Shown here: positions 1 through 5,633 of the stretch, in pieces
Numbering within the stretch: position 1 is the first letter of the stretch
Layout: every line of letters starts with the position of its first letter
Assembly (NCBI GenBank): GCA_902782875.1
Contig: CACZPE010000029.1
Coordinates: forward strand, 1 to 7,913
Direction: 5' to 3'
Length of the DNA stretch: 7,913 nt
Source of the DNA: an uncultured Ruminococcus sp.
GTDB lineage: Bacteria > Bacillota_A > Clostridia > Oscillospirales > Ruminococcaceae
Translations under genes and position numbers: made by a program
Notes under the pieces: generated by a model
The model's database searches: none
What the model saw: the letters and a program-made list of their open reading frames with translations, nothing else
Told to the model about the DNA's origin: nothing

Positions 1-2547
1 GGCAACAAGATAACAGTCTGCTACATCGAAAACATCGACCCCATCGGCGTACACACGGGAGATTCCTTCTGCTCTGCGCCTATGCTGACTATCCCCGAGG
101 ACGTTCAGAAGGAGCTCCAGGAGATGTCATACAAGATAATCGACTCTATCAATGTTATCGGCGGCTGCAACTGCCAGTTCGCAAGAAATACGGAAACAGG
201 CCGCATCGTTGTTATCGAGATAAACCCGAGAACATCGCGTTCTTCGGCGCTCGCTTCAAAGGCTACGGGCTTCCCGATAGCACTTGTATCCGCAATGCTT
301 GCATGCGGTCTTACCCTTAAGGATATCCCCTGCGGCAAGTACGGCACTCTTGACAAGTATGTTCCCGACGGAGATTATATCGTTATAAAGTATGCGCGCT
401 GGGCATTCGAGAAGTTCAAGGGCGCTGAGGACAAGCTGGGCACCCAGATGAAGGCTGTCGGCGAGGTCATGAGCATAGGCAAGACCTACAAGGAGGCTTT
501 CCAGAAGGCTATACGCAGCCTTGAAACAGGCCGCTACGGTCTGGGCTTCGCAAAGAACTTCAATTCGCTCACAAAGGAGGAGCTCTTGAACAAGCTCCGC
601 TTCCCCTGCAGCGAGAGACAGTTCATAATATACGAGGCAATGCGCAAGGGTGCAACTATCGACGAGATATACGACCTCACAAAGATAAAGCATTATTTCC
701 TTGAGCAGATGAAGGAGCTTGTTGAAGAGGAAGAGGAGCTTCTCAAGGCACAGGGCGTTCCCGCAGAGGCACAGCTCAAGCAGGCAAAGCTTGACGGCTT
801 CTCCGACAGATATCTGGCAATGCTCAGAAAGACCACCGAGGAGGAGATCAGGAATGCGCGTCTCTCCTTCGGCATAAAGGAAGCATGGGAGGGCGTACAC
901 GTAAGCGGCACCCAGAATGCTGCATACTACTACTCCACATACCATCTTGCAGAGGATAAGTCCCCCTGCAATACCGACAGACCCAAGATCATGATACTCG
1001 GCGGCGGCCCGAACAGAATAGGCCAGGGCATAGAGTTCGACTACTGCTGCGTTCATGCGGCTCTCGCCCTCAAGAAGCTGGGCTTTGAGTCCATCATCGT
1101 AAACTGCAACCCCGAGACTGTATCCACCGACTACGATACATCAGACAAGCTCTATTTCGAGCCCCTTACTCTTGAGGACGTGCTTTCGATACACGACAAG
1201 GAAAAGCCTGTCGGCGTTATCGCACAGTTCGGCGGTCAGACACCGCTCAACCTTGCAGGCGATCTCAAGAAGTACGGCGTGAATATACTCGGCACTACTC
1301 CCGAGACCATCGACCTTGCGGAGGACAGAGACCATTTCCGCGCTATGATGGAAAAGCTGGAGATTCCCATGCCCGAGTCGGGTATGGCCGTAAATGTGGA
1401 TGAGGCTCTCGAGATAGCCAACCGCATAGGCTATCCCGTTATGGTGCGCCCGTCATACGTTCTCGGCGGCCGCGGCATGGAGATAGTACACGATGACGAG
1501 ATGATGAGAGTATATATGTCTGCCGCAGTAGGTGTTACTCCCGACAGACCCATACTCATAGACCGTTTCCTCAATCATGCCACTGAGTGCGAGGCTGATG
1601 CCATATCCGACGGTACAAACTGCTTCGTTCCCGCAGTTATGGAGCATATCGAGCTTGCAGGCGTTCACTCCGGCGACTCCGCGTGCATACTCCCTGCAAA
1701 GAACCTTACCGAAAAGCAGGTAGCTACCATCAAGGAATACACCAGGCGCATAGCTGTTGAGATGAACGTATGCGGCCTTATGAACATGCAGTACGCGATA
1801 GAGGGCGATACCGTATATGTTCTCGAGGCAAATCCCAGAGCATCGAGAACAGTTCCCCTCGTATCAAAGGTATGCAGCATAAACATGGTACAGATCGCCA
1901 CACAGATTATCACATCGGCGATCACAGGCAAATCTTCCCCCGTTCCCGAACTCAAGGACAAGATAATAAACCACTACGGCGTAAAGGAAGCTGTGTTCCC
2001 GTTCAGCTCCTTCCCCGAGGTAGACCCTGTTCTCGGCCCCGAGATGAGATCCACAGGTGAAGTGCTCGGTATATCTCCTTCCTTCGGTGAGGCTTACTAC
2101 AAGGCTCAGGAGGCTGCTCAGACAAGACTTCCCGAGAGCGGCACGGTGCTCCTCTCTGTATGCGACAGGGACAAGCCCGAGCTTGTTGAGACCGCAAAGG
2201 CATTTGCAGATCTGGGCTTTGATATACTTGCGACCGGCAAGTCCTATGAGATGATAAAGGACGCAGGCATCAAGTGCGAGAAGATATTCAAGATGTATGA
2301 GGGCAGACCGAATATCAACGACGCCATCACCAACGGCGAGATACAGCTCATCGTAAATACTCCCGCAGGCAAGACCAGCGTGTATGACGACAGCTATATC
2401 AGAAAGTCTGCCATCAAGAACCGCGTGCCCTATATAACCACTATGGCTGCTGCAAAGGCAAGCGCAGAGGGCATAAAGGCTGCAAAGCAGAATACACATA
2501 TAGATGTGAAGTCCCTTCAGGCGCATCATAATGATATAATAGGCTGA
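1..2547 (+). CDS. carB: Carbamoyl-phosphate synthase large subunit, 5'-truncated by the window edge
   Basis: The reading frame is open from base 1 and gives 848 residues. The family is usually about 1,060-1,075 long, so roughly 220 N-terminal residues lie outside. CarB uses ammonia supplied by CarA, bicarbonate and two ATP to make carbamoyl phosphate for pyrimidines and arginine. Seen in window residue numbers: the first residues match the family's IEN-DP-GVHTGDS segment; the end of the first ATP-grasp half carries INPRTSRSSALASKATG (about 73-89); an oligomerisation region follows (about 200-300). The second, homologous half carries GGGPNRIGQGIEFDYCC (about 334-350), QFGGQTPLN (409-417), VLGGRGMEIV (487-496) and EANPRASRT (609-617). 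The C-terminal MGS-like allosteric domain runs from about 712 to the end. The two matching NPR-SR motifs reflect the known internal duplication. Both halves look intact. The neighbours do not show whether it serves the pyrimidine or the arginine pathway. Confidence 0.98.
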   Translation, partial: GNKITVCYIENIDPIGVHTGDSFCSAPMLTIPEDVQKELQEMSYKIIDSINVIGGCNCQFARNTETGRIVVIEINPRTSRSSALASKATGFPIALVSAMLACGLTLKDIPCGKYGTLDKYVPDGDYIVIKYARWAFEKFKGAEDKLGTQMKAVGEVMSIGKTYKEAFQKAIRSLETGRYGLGFAKNFNSLTKEELLNKLRFPCSERQFIIYEAMRKGATIDEIYDLTKIKHYFLEQMKELVEEEEELLKAQGVPAEAQLKQAKLDGFSDRYLAMLRKTTEEEIRNARLSFGIKEAWEGVHVSGTQNAAYYYSTYHLAEDKSPCNTDRPKIMILGGGPNRIGQGIEFDYCCVHAALALKKLGFESIIVNCNPETVSTDYDTSDKLYFEPLTLEDVLSIHDKEKPVGVIAQFGGQTPLNLAGDLKKYGVNILGTTPETIDLAEDRDHFRAMMEKLEIPMPESGMAVNVDEALEIANRIGYPVMVRPSYVLGGRGMEIVHDDEMMRVYMSAAVGVTPDRPILIDRFLNHATECEADAISDGTNCFVPAVMEHIELAGVHSGDSACILPAKNLTEKQVATIKEYTRRIAVEMNVCGLMNMQYAIEGDTVYVLEANPRASRTVPLVSKVCSINMVQIATQIITSAITGKSSPVPELKDKIINHYGVKEAVFPFSSFPEVDPVLGPEMRSTGEVLGISPSFGEAYYKAQEAAQTRLPESGTVLLSVCDRDKPELVETAKAFADLGFDILATGKSYEMIKDAGIKCEKIFKMYEGRPNINDAITNGEIQLIVNTPAGKTSVYDDSYIRKSAIKNRVPYITTMAAAKASAEGIKAAKQNTHIDVKSLQAHHNDIIG

Positions 2548-2572
2548 TAAGGCCACAACGATAGAGTATACA

Positions 2573-2610
2573 GTGCGGCAGCACCTTACGCAAGGTGTTG
2601 CCGCATAATT
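2573..2610 (+). terminator. Strong hairpin after carB, terminator-like but with a poor T-tract
   Basis: TGCGGCAGCACCTT (2574-2587) pairs with AAGGTGTTGCCGCA (2592-2605) over 14 bp with one G-U pair and a 4-nt ACGC loop. It starts 26 nt after the carB stop. The stem is very stable, but it is followed by TAATTTC rather than a run of T. It could be an inefficient intrinsic terminator, an RNA 3'-end stabiliser or a processing site. There is no larger coding explanation for it. Confidence 0.6.
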
Positions 2611-2628
2611 TCAAGCAGGGATTATATT
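2598..2628 (+). promoter_or_regulatory. Weak candidate sigma-70-type promoter for rlmA
   Basis: TTGCCG (2598-2603) and TTATAT (2622-2627) are 18 nt apart; shifting the -10 by one base gives TATATT. The -35 lies inside the right arm of the hairpin after carB. A short dyad, GGGA (2618-2621) with TCCC (2629-2632), flanks the -10. The match is modest. The alternative is that rlmA is transcribed by read-through from carB. Confidence 0.3.
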
Positions 2629-2654
2629 TCCCGATACCTACAGAAGGTGATAAT

Positions 2655-3470
2655 ATGTATATATGCCCCGTATGCAGAATGCCTCTCGTGCAGGAAGGAA
2701 AAAGCTTCCGCTGCGGTAAGGGCCACTGCTTTGATACCGCGCGGAAGGGATATGTTAATCTCCTGACCACATCGGGACACAACCCGAAAACAGCAGGCGA
2801 CAATGCGGATATGGTGAAGGCGAGGACGGAGTTTCTTGACAGGGGATACTATATCCCCCTTGCGGATGCGATAGCTGCGGAGATAGGGAAGCTTTCCGCG
2901 GAAAATGTTATCGACAGCGGCTGCGGAGAGGGCTTCTATACCGTCAGGTGTGCGGAGGACCTGCCCGATATACGCTTTGACGGCATAGACATATCCAAAA
3001 GTGCGGTAAGCCACTGTATGACAAGAGTCCATAAGATGGGGCTGACAAACTGCTCCTTTGCGGTGGCATCTTCATATGAGCTGCCCTTTGCGGATAACTC
3101 CGCGGATGTGATAATGAGCGTATTTGCCCCTGTTGCAAATGGCGAGTACAGCCGTGTGCTGAAAAAAGGCGGACATCTTATCATAGTATCCCCGTCAGCG
3201 CGGCATCTTTTCGAGCTCAAGGCTGCGGTATATGACAGGCCCTATGAGAACAGGCCGAATGACTATGCACTTGACTGCTTTGAGAAAGAGGACAGCGTGA
3301 TATGCGAATACAAGAGGAATATCCCGTCGCAGGCGGATATCTACAGCCTTTTTGCGATGACGCCGTATTTCTACAAGACATCTGAGGAAGGTATGGCAAG
3401 GCTTAAAGCACTTGACAGTATAGACGTTACCTGCGGATTTGAGATAGGTATATTCAGAAATATACGCTGA
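2655..3470 (+). CDS. rlmA: 23S rRNA (guanine-N1)-methyltransferase, RlmA family
   Basis: A 271-residue protein, close to the roughly 270 residues of E. coli RlmA. The family methylates N1 of a guanine in hairpin 35 of 23S rRNA: G745 for the Gram-negative type, G748 for the Gram-positive type (RlmA-II/TlrB). From the likely host I infer the G748 type. The N-terminal zinc finger is complete: C4, C7, C20 and H24 within CPVC...CGKGHCFDTARKGY. The Rossmann-type SAM domain shows motif I DSGCGEGFYT (87-96), the acidic GIDIS at the end of strand 2 (110-114), ASSYELPF-D (138-147), and VFAPV (156-160), the usual post-motif of this family. ATG 2655 is chosen because AAGGTG sits 5 nt upstream and the zinc finger begins at residue 4. 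The frame stays open upstream to an ATG at 2595, but that adds 20 residues foreign to the family and has no clear ribosome binding site. Confidence 0.92.
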   Translation: MYICPVCRMPLVQEGKSFRCGKGHCFDTARKGYVNLLTTSGHNPKTAGDNADMVKARTEFLDRGYYIPLADAIAAEIGKLSAENVIDSGCGEGFYTVRCAEDLPDIRFDGIDISKSAVSHCMTRVHKMGLTNCSFAVASSYELPFADNSADVIMSVFAPVANGEYSRVLKKGGHLIIVSPSARHLFELKAAVYDRPYENRPNDYALDCFEKEDSVICEYKRNIPSQADIYSLFAMTPYFYKTSEEGMARLKALDSIDVTCGFEIGIFRNIR

Positions 3471-3475
3471 CAGTA

Positions 3476-3504
3476 TTGATTTTTGGCCCGGGATATATTA
3501 TAAT
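3476..3504 (+). promoter_or_regulatory. Near-consensus sigma-70-type promoter for the RHH gene and lipid kinase
   Basis: TTGATT (3476-3481), a 17-nt spacer and a perfect TATAAT (3499-3504) begin 6 nt after the rlmA stop. Transcription would start near 3511, leaving a leader of about 55 nt before the ATG at 3566. This makes the next two genes a separate unit from rlmA. Confidence 0.75.
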
Positions 3505-3521
3505 CAAGACAAGCAGATTAT
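3500..3521 (+). repeat. Inverted repeat over the -10 and start site, possible operator
   Basis: ATAATC (3500-3505) and GATTAT (3516-3521) are perfect inverted half-sites separated by 10 nt. They overlap the -10 box and the predicted transcription start, which is where a repressor would act. The first gene of the unit encodes an RHH-type protein, a fold that commonly binds short dyads and represses its own promoter. Six-base arms in AT-rich DNA can arise by chance. Confidence 0.4.
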
Positions 3522-3565
3522 GCAGAAGATCGTATCCTCCCGACACCATAAAAGGAGCTGATGAT

Positions 3566-3778
3566 ATGGTATCAGAATCACAGAAAAGAAGCAGCAGACG
3601 CTGGGACAAGGTTCATATGCGCTCGCTCTCCTGCAGGGTGAGGACCGAAGATGCGGAGCTTTTCAGGAAGTACTGCACTGACAACGGTACTACTCCCGGA
3701 GCACTTCTGAGAAAGTATGTATCCTCCGTGCTCGAGGAGTGCAGAAAGAATGATGCCGTCGGGGACAAGGATAACTGA
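3566..3778 (+). CDS. Small ribbon-helix-helix-like (Arc/CopG/MetJ-type) DNA-binding protein
   Basis: A 70-residue protein with no specific family I can name. Its pattern fits an RHH fold: a basic N-terminus with RRW (11-13), a short beta-like stretch with alternating side chains (about 18-25, MRSLSCRV), a first helix (about 27-40, TEDAELFRKYCTDN), a Gly-Thr-Thr-Pro turn (41-44), and a second helix (about 45-59, GALLRKYVSSVLEEC). RHH proteins act as dimers, with the strand pair inserted in the major groove. ATG 3566 is preceded by AAAGGAG at a good distance. The frame opens at a TTG at 3476, but that codon lies in the -35 box upstream of the likely transcript start, so the longer form is rejected. 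It has its own promoter with an inverted repeat over it. No toxin-like partner follows; the next gene is a lipid kinase, so this is not an evident toxin-antitoxin pair. A gene regulator is the best guess; its target is unknown. Confidence 0.75.
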   Translation: MVSESQKRSSRRWDKVHMRSLSCRVRTEDAELFRKYCTDNGTTPGALLRKYVSSVLEECRKNDAVGDKDN

Positions 3779-3801
3779 CCCCGTAGCGAAAGGATAAGGA
3801 T

Positions 3802-4719
3802 ATGTTTCATATAGTCGTAAATCCTGTGGGTGCGTCCGGAAAGGCGTGGAAGCAGTGGAAACAGGTGGAGCCCGTTTTTGCAAAGGCGGGATTCAAGCTC
3901 TACCGCTCATCAGGCAAACGCAGCATAGAGGAGATATGCCGCAAGCTCACGAGCAGAGGAAAGACCGTGAAGCTGGTGGTTATCGGCGGGGACGGCTCTT
4001 TCAACGAGGCGGTCAACGGCATAGTGGATTTTGATAAAACGCTTTTCGGATTCATACCATGCGGTACAGGCAATGATCTTGAACGCGACATGGACCTTGA
4101 ACAGGACAGGATAAAGCTTGCAAAGCAAATAACCGAGGGCAGGGTCAGACGCGAGTCGGATATAGGCGAGCTTACCGCCGAGATATACGGCCATACTGTC
4201 GTAAGGCGGTTCAATATAAGCAGCGATATCGGATTCGGGGCGGCGACCTGCGCCCACGTGAGCACGTCAAGGATAAAGCCGTTTTTAAACCTCATTGGTC
4301 TGGGCAGGCTATCATATCTTATAGAGGCGGTCAGGGTATGCTTTACGTCGGGCCAGCCGAAGGTGAGGATAACCTGCAACGGCAGGACCAGAGTGTACGG
4401 AAAATGTCTCTGTGCCATCGCCATGAATCACCGCTGCGAGGGCGGAGGATTCAGGTTCTGCCCCGATGCGGACTTTCAGGACAGAAAGCTGGATATATGC
4501 ATCGGCAATGATATGTCCAGGGCGGCATTCATGAAAATGCTGCCGCTTGCCTATCTGGGCAAGCATCTGAAGCTTAAGGGGGTATACTCCGAGCGCACTG
4601 ACAGTATACTTATGGAGTGCAGGGAACCGCAGTGGGTTCATACCGACGGTGAGGTGCTCGGCAAGACACGCCGTGCGCAGATGAGGATAATACCCGAAAA
4701 ACTGAAACTTCTTGTATGA
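3802..4719 (+). CDS. Diacylglycerol kinase family lipid kinase (DagK/YegS/BmrU type)
   Basis: A 305-residue protein, the usual length for soluble bacterial lipid kinases of this fold. The family transfers phosphate from ATP to diacylglycerol or a related lipid at the membrane face, feeding phosphatidate back to phospholipid synthesis. Seen: NPVGASGKA near the N-terminus (8-16), the nucleotide-binding GGDGSFNE (62-69), PCGTGND (86-92), GGGFRFCPDA (215-224) before the second domain, and the catalytic-region TDGE (281-284). All signature elements are present. ATG 3802 has AAAGGA 7 nt upstream. It begins 23 nt after the RHH gene and very likely shares its promoter. The lipid substrate cannot be read from sequence; some family members act on other lipids. 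No terminator with a T-tract follows it; the AT-rich inverted repeat at 4726-4755 is the only dyad close behind. Confidence 0.93.
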   Translation: MFHIVVNPVGASGKAWKQWKQVEPVFAKAGFKLYRSSGKRSIEEICRKLTSRGKTVKLVVIGGDGSFNEAVNGIVDFDKTLFGFIPCGTGNDLERDMDLEQDRIKLAKQITEGRVRRESDIGELTAEIYGHTVVRRFNISSDIGFGAATCAHVSTSRIKPFLNLIGLGRLSYLIEAVRVCFTSGQPKVRITCNGRTRVYGKCLCAIAMNHRCEGGGFRFCPDADFQDRKLDICIGNDMSRAAFMKMLPLAYLGKHLKLKGVYSERTDSILMECREPQWVHTDGEVLGKTRRAQMRIIPEKLKLLV

Positions 4720-4725
4720 ATTTTG

Positions 4726-4755
4726 ATATTATTGTTGACTTTAACAAAATAATAT
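4726..4755 (+). repeat. AT-rich 8-bp inverted repeat spanning the -35, possible operator
   Basis: ATATTATT (4726-4733) and AATAATAT (4748-4755) are perfect inverted half-sites 14 nt apart. Inside them GTT (4734-4736) and AAC (4743-4745) continue the symmetry after a 2-nt bulge. The repeat encloses the -35 box and most of the spacer of the promoter at 4735-4763, so a bound protein would block RNA polymerase. The inner TATTATT...AATAATA is reminiscent of the half-sites described for Helicobacter NikR (recalled there with an 11-nt spacer, here 14). It might instead be only an AT-rich hairpin at the end of the lipid kinase transcript. Confidence 0.5.
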
Positions 4756-4763
4756 GGTAGAAT
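4735..4763 (+). promoter_or_regulatory. Near-consensus sigma-70-type promoter for the membrane-protein pair
   Basis: TTGACT (4735-4740), a 17-nt spacer and TAGAAT (4758-4763) with a TGG extended -10 element directly before it. Predicted transcription start is near 4770. It is the only strong promoter between the lipid kinase and the lar genes, so it may also feed larBCE if the terminator at 5571-5616 is bypassed. Confidence 0.75.
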
Positions 4764-4769
4764 AAATAT

Positions 4770-4880
4770 ATATCAGTAGATTTTTAACATTTATACTGAT
4801 TTCTTAAACGGAATCATGCCATAGCTGCTGATCAATAGCTTAAGGGCAGCGATAGCTTTATGACATCAAGGAGGATCATT
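4770..4880 (+). other. Structured leader of about 110 nt before the membrane-protein pair
   Basis: This untranslated stretch is long for such a gene. It holds a dyad ATCAGTA (4772-4778) / TACTGAT (4794-4800) right at the predicted start of the RNA; three copies of ATAGCT (4821-4826, 4835-4840, 4852-4857); GCTGC (4824-4828) opposite GCAGC (4846-4850); and GCCATAG (4818-4824), which can pair with TTATGGC (4879-4885) including the start codon. I recognise no known riboswitch class. A leader ORF is not credible: the ATG at 4816 is followed by a stop after two codons. Confidence 0.4.
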
Positions 4881-5249
4881 ATGGCTTGTTTTGTAGTTCC
4901 CGCAGGTGAAGCGATAATCACCACAGTTGCTGAGAAGATACTTGAAAAGAACGATTCACCCGTGCTTTCAGGCATTGCGTCAAAGCTGAAGGTGCTCAAC
5001 GGTATGCTGTGGGGAGGTTCTGCCCTGCTTGCATTCGAGCACGTATGGCACGGCGAGGTGGTACCCTGGTTCCCGTTCCTCACTGCTATGGATGATCCTG
5101 CCGATACAGCGGATATGCTGGCTGAGATGGGCTCGGTCGGAGTGACTATGGCCATAGTGGTCACGGCGGTATGGGCTGTCGGAGTAGGTGTAGCCTCCGC
5201 CATGAAGAAGAATATGACCTCTCCTGTACATAAAGGAGGCAGGGCATGA
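4881..5249 (+). CDS. Small conserved-looking membrane protein, unknown function (first of a pair)
   Basis: A 122-residue protein of no function I can name. ATG 4881 is chosen because a perfect AAGGAGG lies 6 nt upstream; the in-frame ATG at 4860 lacks a site and adds seven polar residues. The N-terminus (MACFVVPAGEAIITTVAEKI) is amphipathic. Two membrane segments are likely: about 38-52 and about 84-105. Between them sits a striking block, FEHVWHGEVVPWFPFL (52-67), with two histidines (H54, H57), two glutamates and three aromatic residues at the membrane edge. An acidic loop DDPADTAD (71-78) follows. The tail is short and basic. From memory, near-identical proteins with this E-H-V-W-H-G-E block occur as hypothetical proteins in other Clostridia; this was not checked. 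The histidine-glutamate block could bind a metal or haem, but that is inference. Its stop overlaps the next start by ATGA, so the two are translationally coupled and probably form one complex. Confidence 0.85.
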   Translation: MACFVVPAGEAIITTVAEKILEKNDSPVLSGIASKLKVLNGMLWGGSALLAFEHVWHGEVVPWFPFLTAMDDPADTADMLAEMGSVGVTMAIVVTAVWAVGVGVASAMKKNMTSPVHKGGRA

Positions 5250-5554
5250 CACTTCTTATAACTGTATTTGCCGCTATAATATCCACTATAGTATGGTATA
5301 TGCTCGACAGAAGGTATCAGCTGGGCAGACTGGCGCTTATGTACTGGGGCGCTGCGCTTATGTGGTCTGTCGATGCGGTATTTGAATACAAGGAGCTGGG
5401 CGCGGAGTATTTCACTCCCGCAGCCGAAGATATGGCTAACGATGCGTTCCTCGGGGCTTCCGTAGTAGCACTCGGCCTGATAATATGGCTTGTGATGCTG
5501 CTTGTGAGCGACCCTAAGGGCACCATCAGAAAAGCACTGACAAATAAGAGATGA
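5246..5554 (+). CDS. Small three-helix membrane protein, unknown function (second of a pair)
   Basis: A 102-residue protein. Three membrane segments are likely: about 2-20, about 29-47 and about 68-88, with a positive linker DRRYQLGR (21-28) and a basic tail. The ATG overlaps the stop of the preceding gene in ATGA, and AAAGGAGG sits 6 nt upstream inside that gene. The second helix and the loop after it (MYWGAALMWSVDAVFEY, 32-48, then PAAEDMAND, 58-66) resemble the first protein's MLWGGSALLAFEHVWHGE and DDPADTADM in order and spacing, which suggests the two share ancestry. Here the histidines of the partner are absent; the matching positions hold A and E. It looks like an integral partner subunit of the first protein. 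No catalytic or transport motif is recognised. A small permease subunit, a sensor or an electron-transfer membrane anchor are all possible. Confidence 0.85.
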   Translation: MTLLITVFAAIISTIVWYMLDRRYQLGRLALMYWGAALMWSVDAVFEYKELGAEYFTPAAEDMANDAFLGASVVALGLIIWLVMLLVSDPKGTIRKALTNKR

Positions 5555-5556
5555 CA

Positions 5557-5588
5557 TCCGCTGTACGCGGAAAGCTCCGGACACAGCG
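5557..5588 (+). promoter_or_regulatory. Possible antiterminator and anti-antiterminator hairpins before larB
   Basis: Two mutually exclusive folds precede the terminator. Fold A pairs CGCTGT (5559-5564) with ACAGCG (5583-5588) and encloses a small hairpin CGGA (5568-5571) / TCCG (5576-5579); it uses up the whole 5' arm of the terminator. Fold B pairs TCCGC (5557-5561) with GCGGA (5567-5571); it breaks fold A and leaves most of the terminator arm free. This is the layout expected for transcription attenuation. The stems are short and no known ligand-binding domain is recognised. Confidence 0.35.
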
Positions 5589-5616
5589 ATCATACTGACG
5601 TTGTACGGAGCTTTTT
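5571..5616 (+). terminator. Intrinsic-terminator-like hairpin between the membrane pair and larB
   Basis: AAAGCTCCG (5571-5579) pairs perfectly with CGGAGCTTT (5606-5614). The 26-nt loop is unusually large. The run TTTTT (5612-5616) forms the tail, partly within the stem, and is then interrupted by GAAAA. It begins 17 nt after the stop at 5554 and ends 17 nt before the larB start. Termination is probably partial, since I see no promoter between it and larB. Confidence 0.6.
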
Positions 5617-5633
5617 GAAAATCGGAGCAATAT

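Noticed and set aside
256..1056. Long antisense open frame (266 codons) inside carB
   Set aside because: It mirrors carB codon bias, its product is a Leu/Cys/Ala-rich string without a family pattern, and the + strand is unambiguously CarB. The antisense frame at 1864-2556 is rejected for the same reason.
2595..2654. N-terminal extension of the RlmA-like protein from ATG 2595
   Set aside because: The ATG at 2655 has a good ribosome site, and the zinc finger starts right after it as in the family; the extension also overlaps the candidate promoter.
3476..3565. N-terminal extension of the RHH protein from a TTG codon
   Set aside because: The TTG is part of the -35 box and lies upstream of the predicted transcription start, while ATG 3566 has AAAGGAG.
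3566..4719. Toxin-antitoxin module with the RHH protein as antitoxin
   Set aside because: The downstream gene is a full-length lipid kinase with all its signature motifs, not a toxin.
4816..4824. Leader peptide in the 5' untranslated region of the membrane pair
   Set aside because: The ATG is followed by one codon and a TAG, with no ribosome binding site; too short to matter as a classical leader peptide.
4832..5593. Antisense open frame (253 codons) across the two membrane genes
   Set aside because: It spans both + strand genes and their terminator and has no supporting ribosome site; the + strand has perfect ribosome sites, coupled overlap and membrane-protein patterns.
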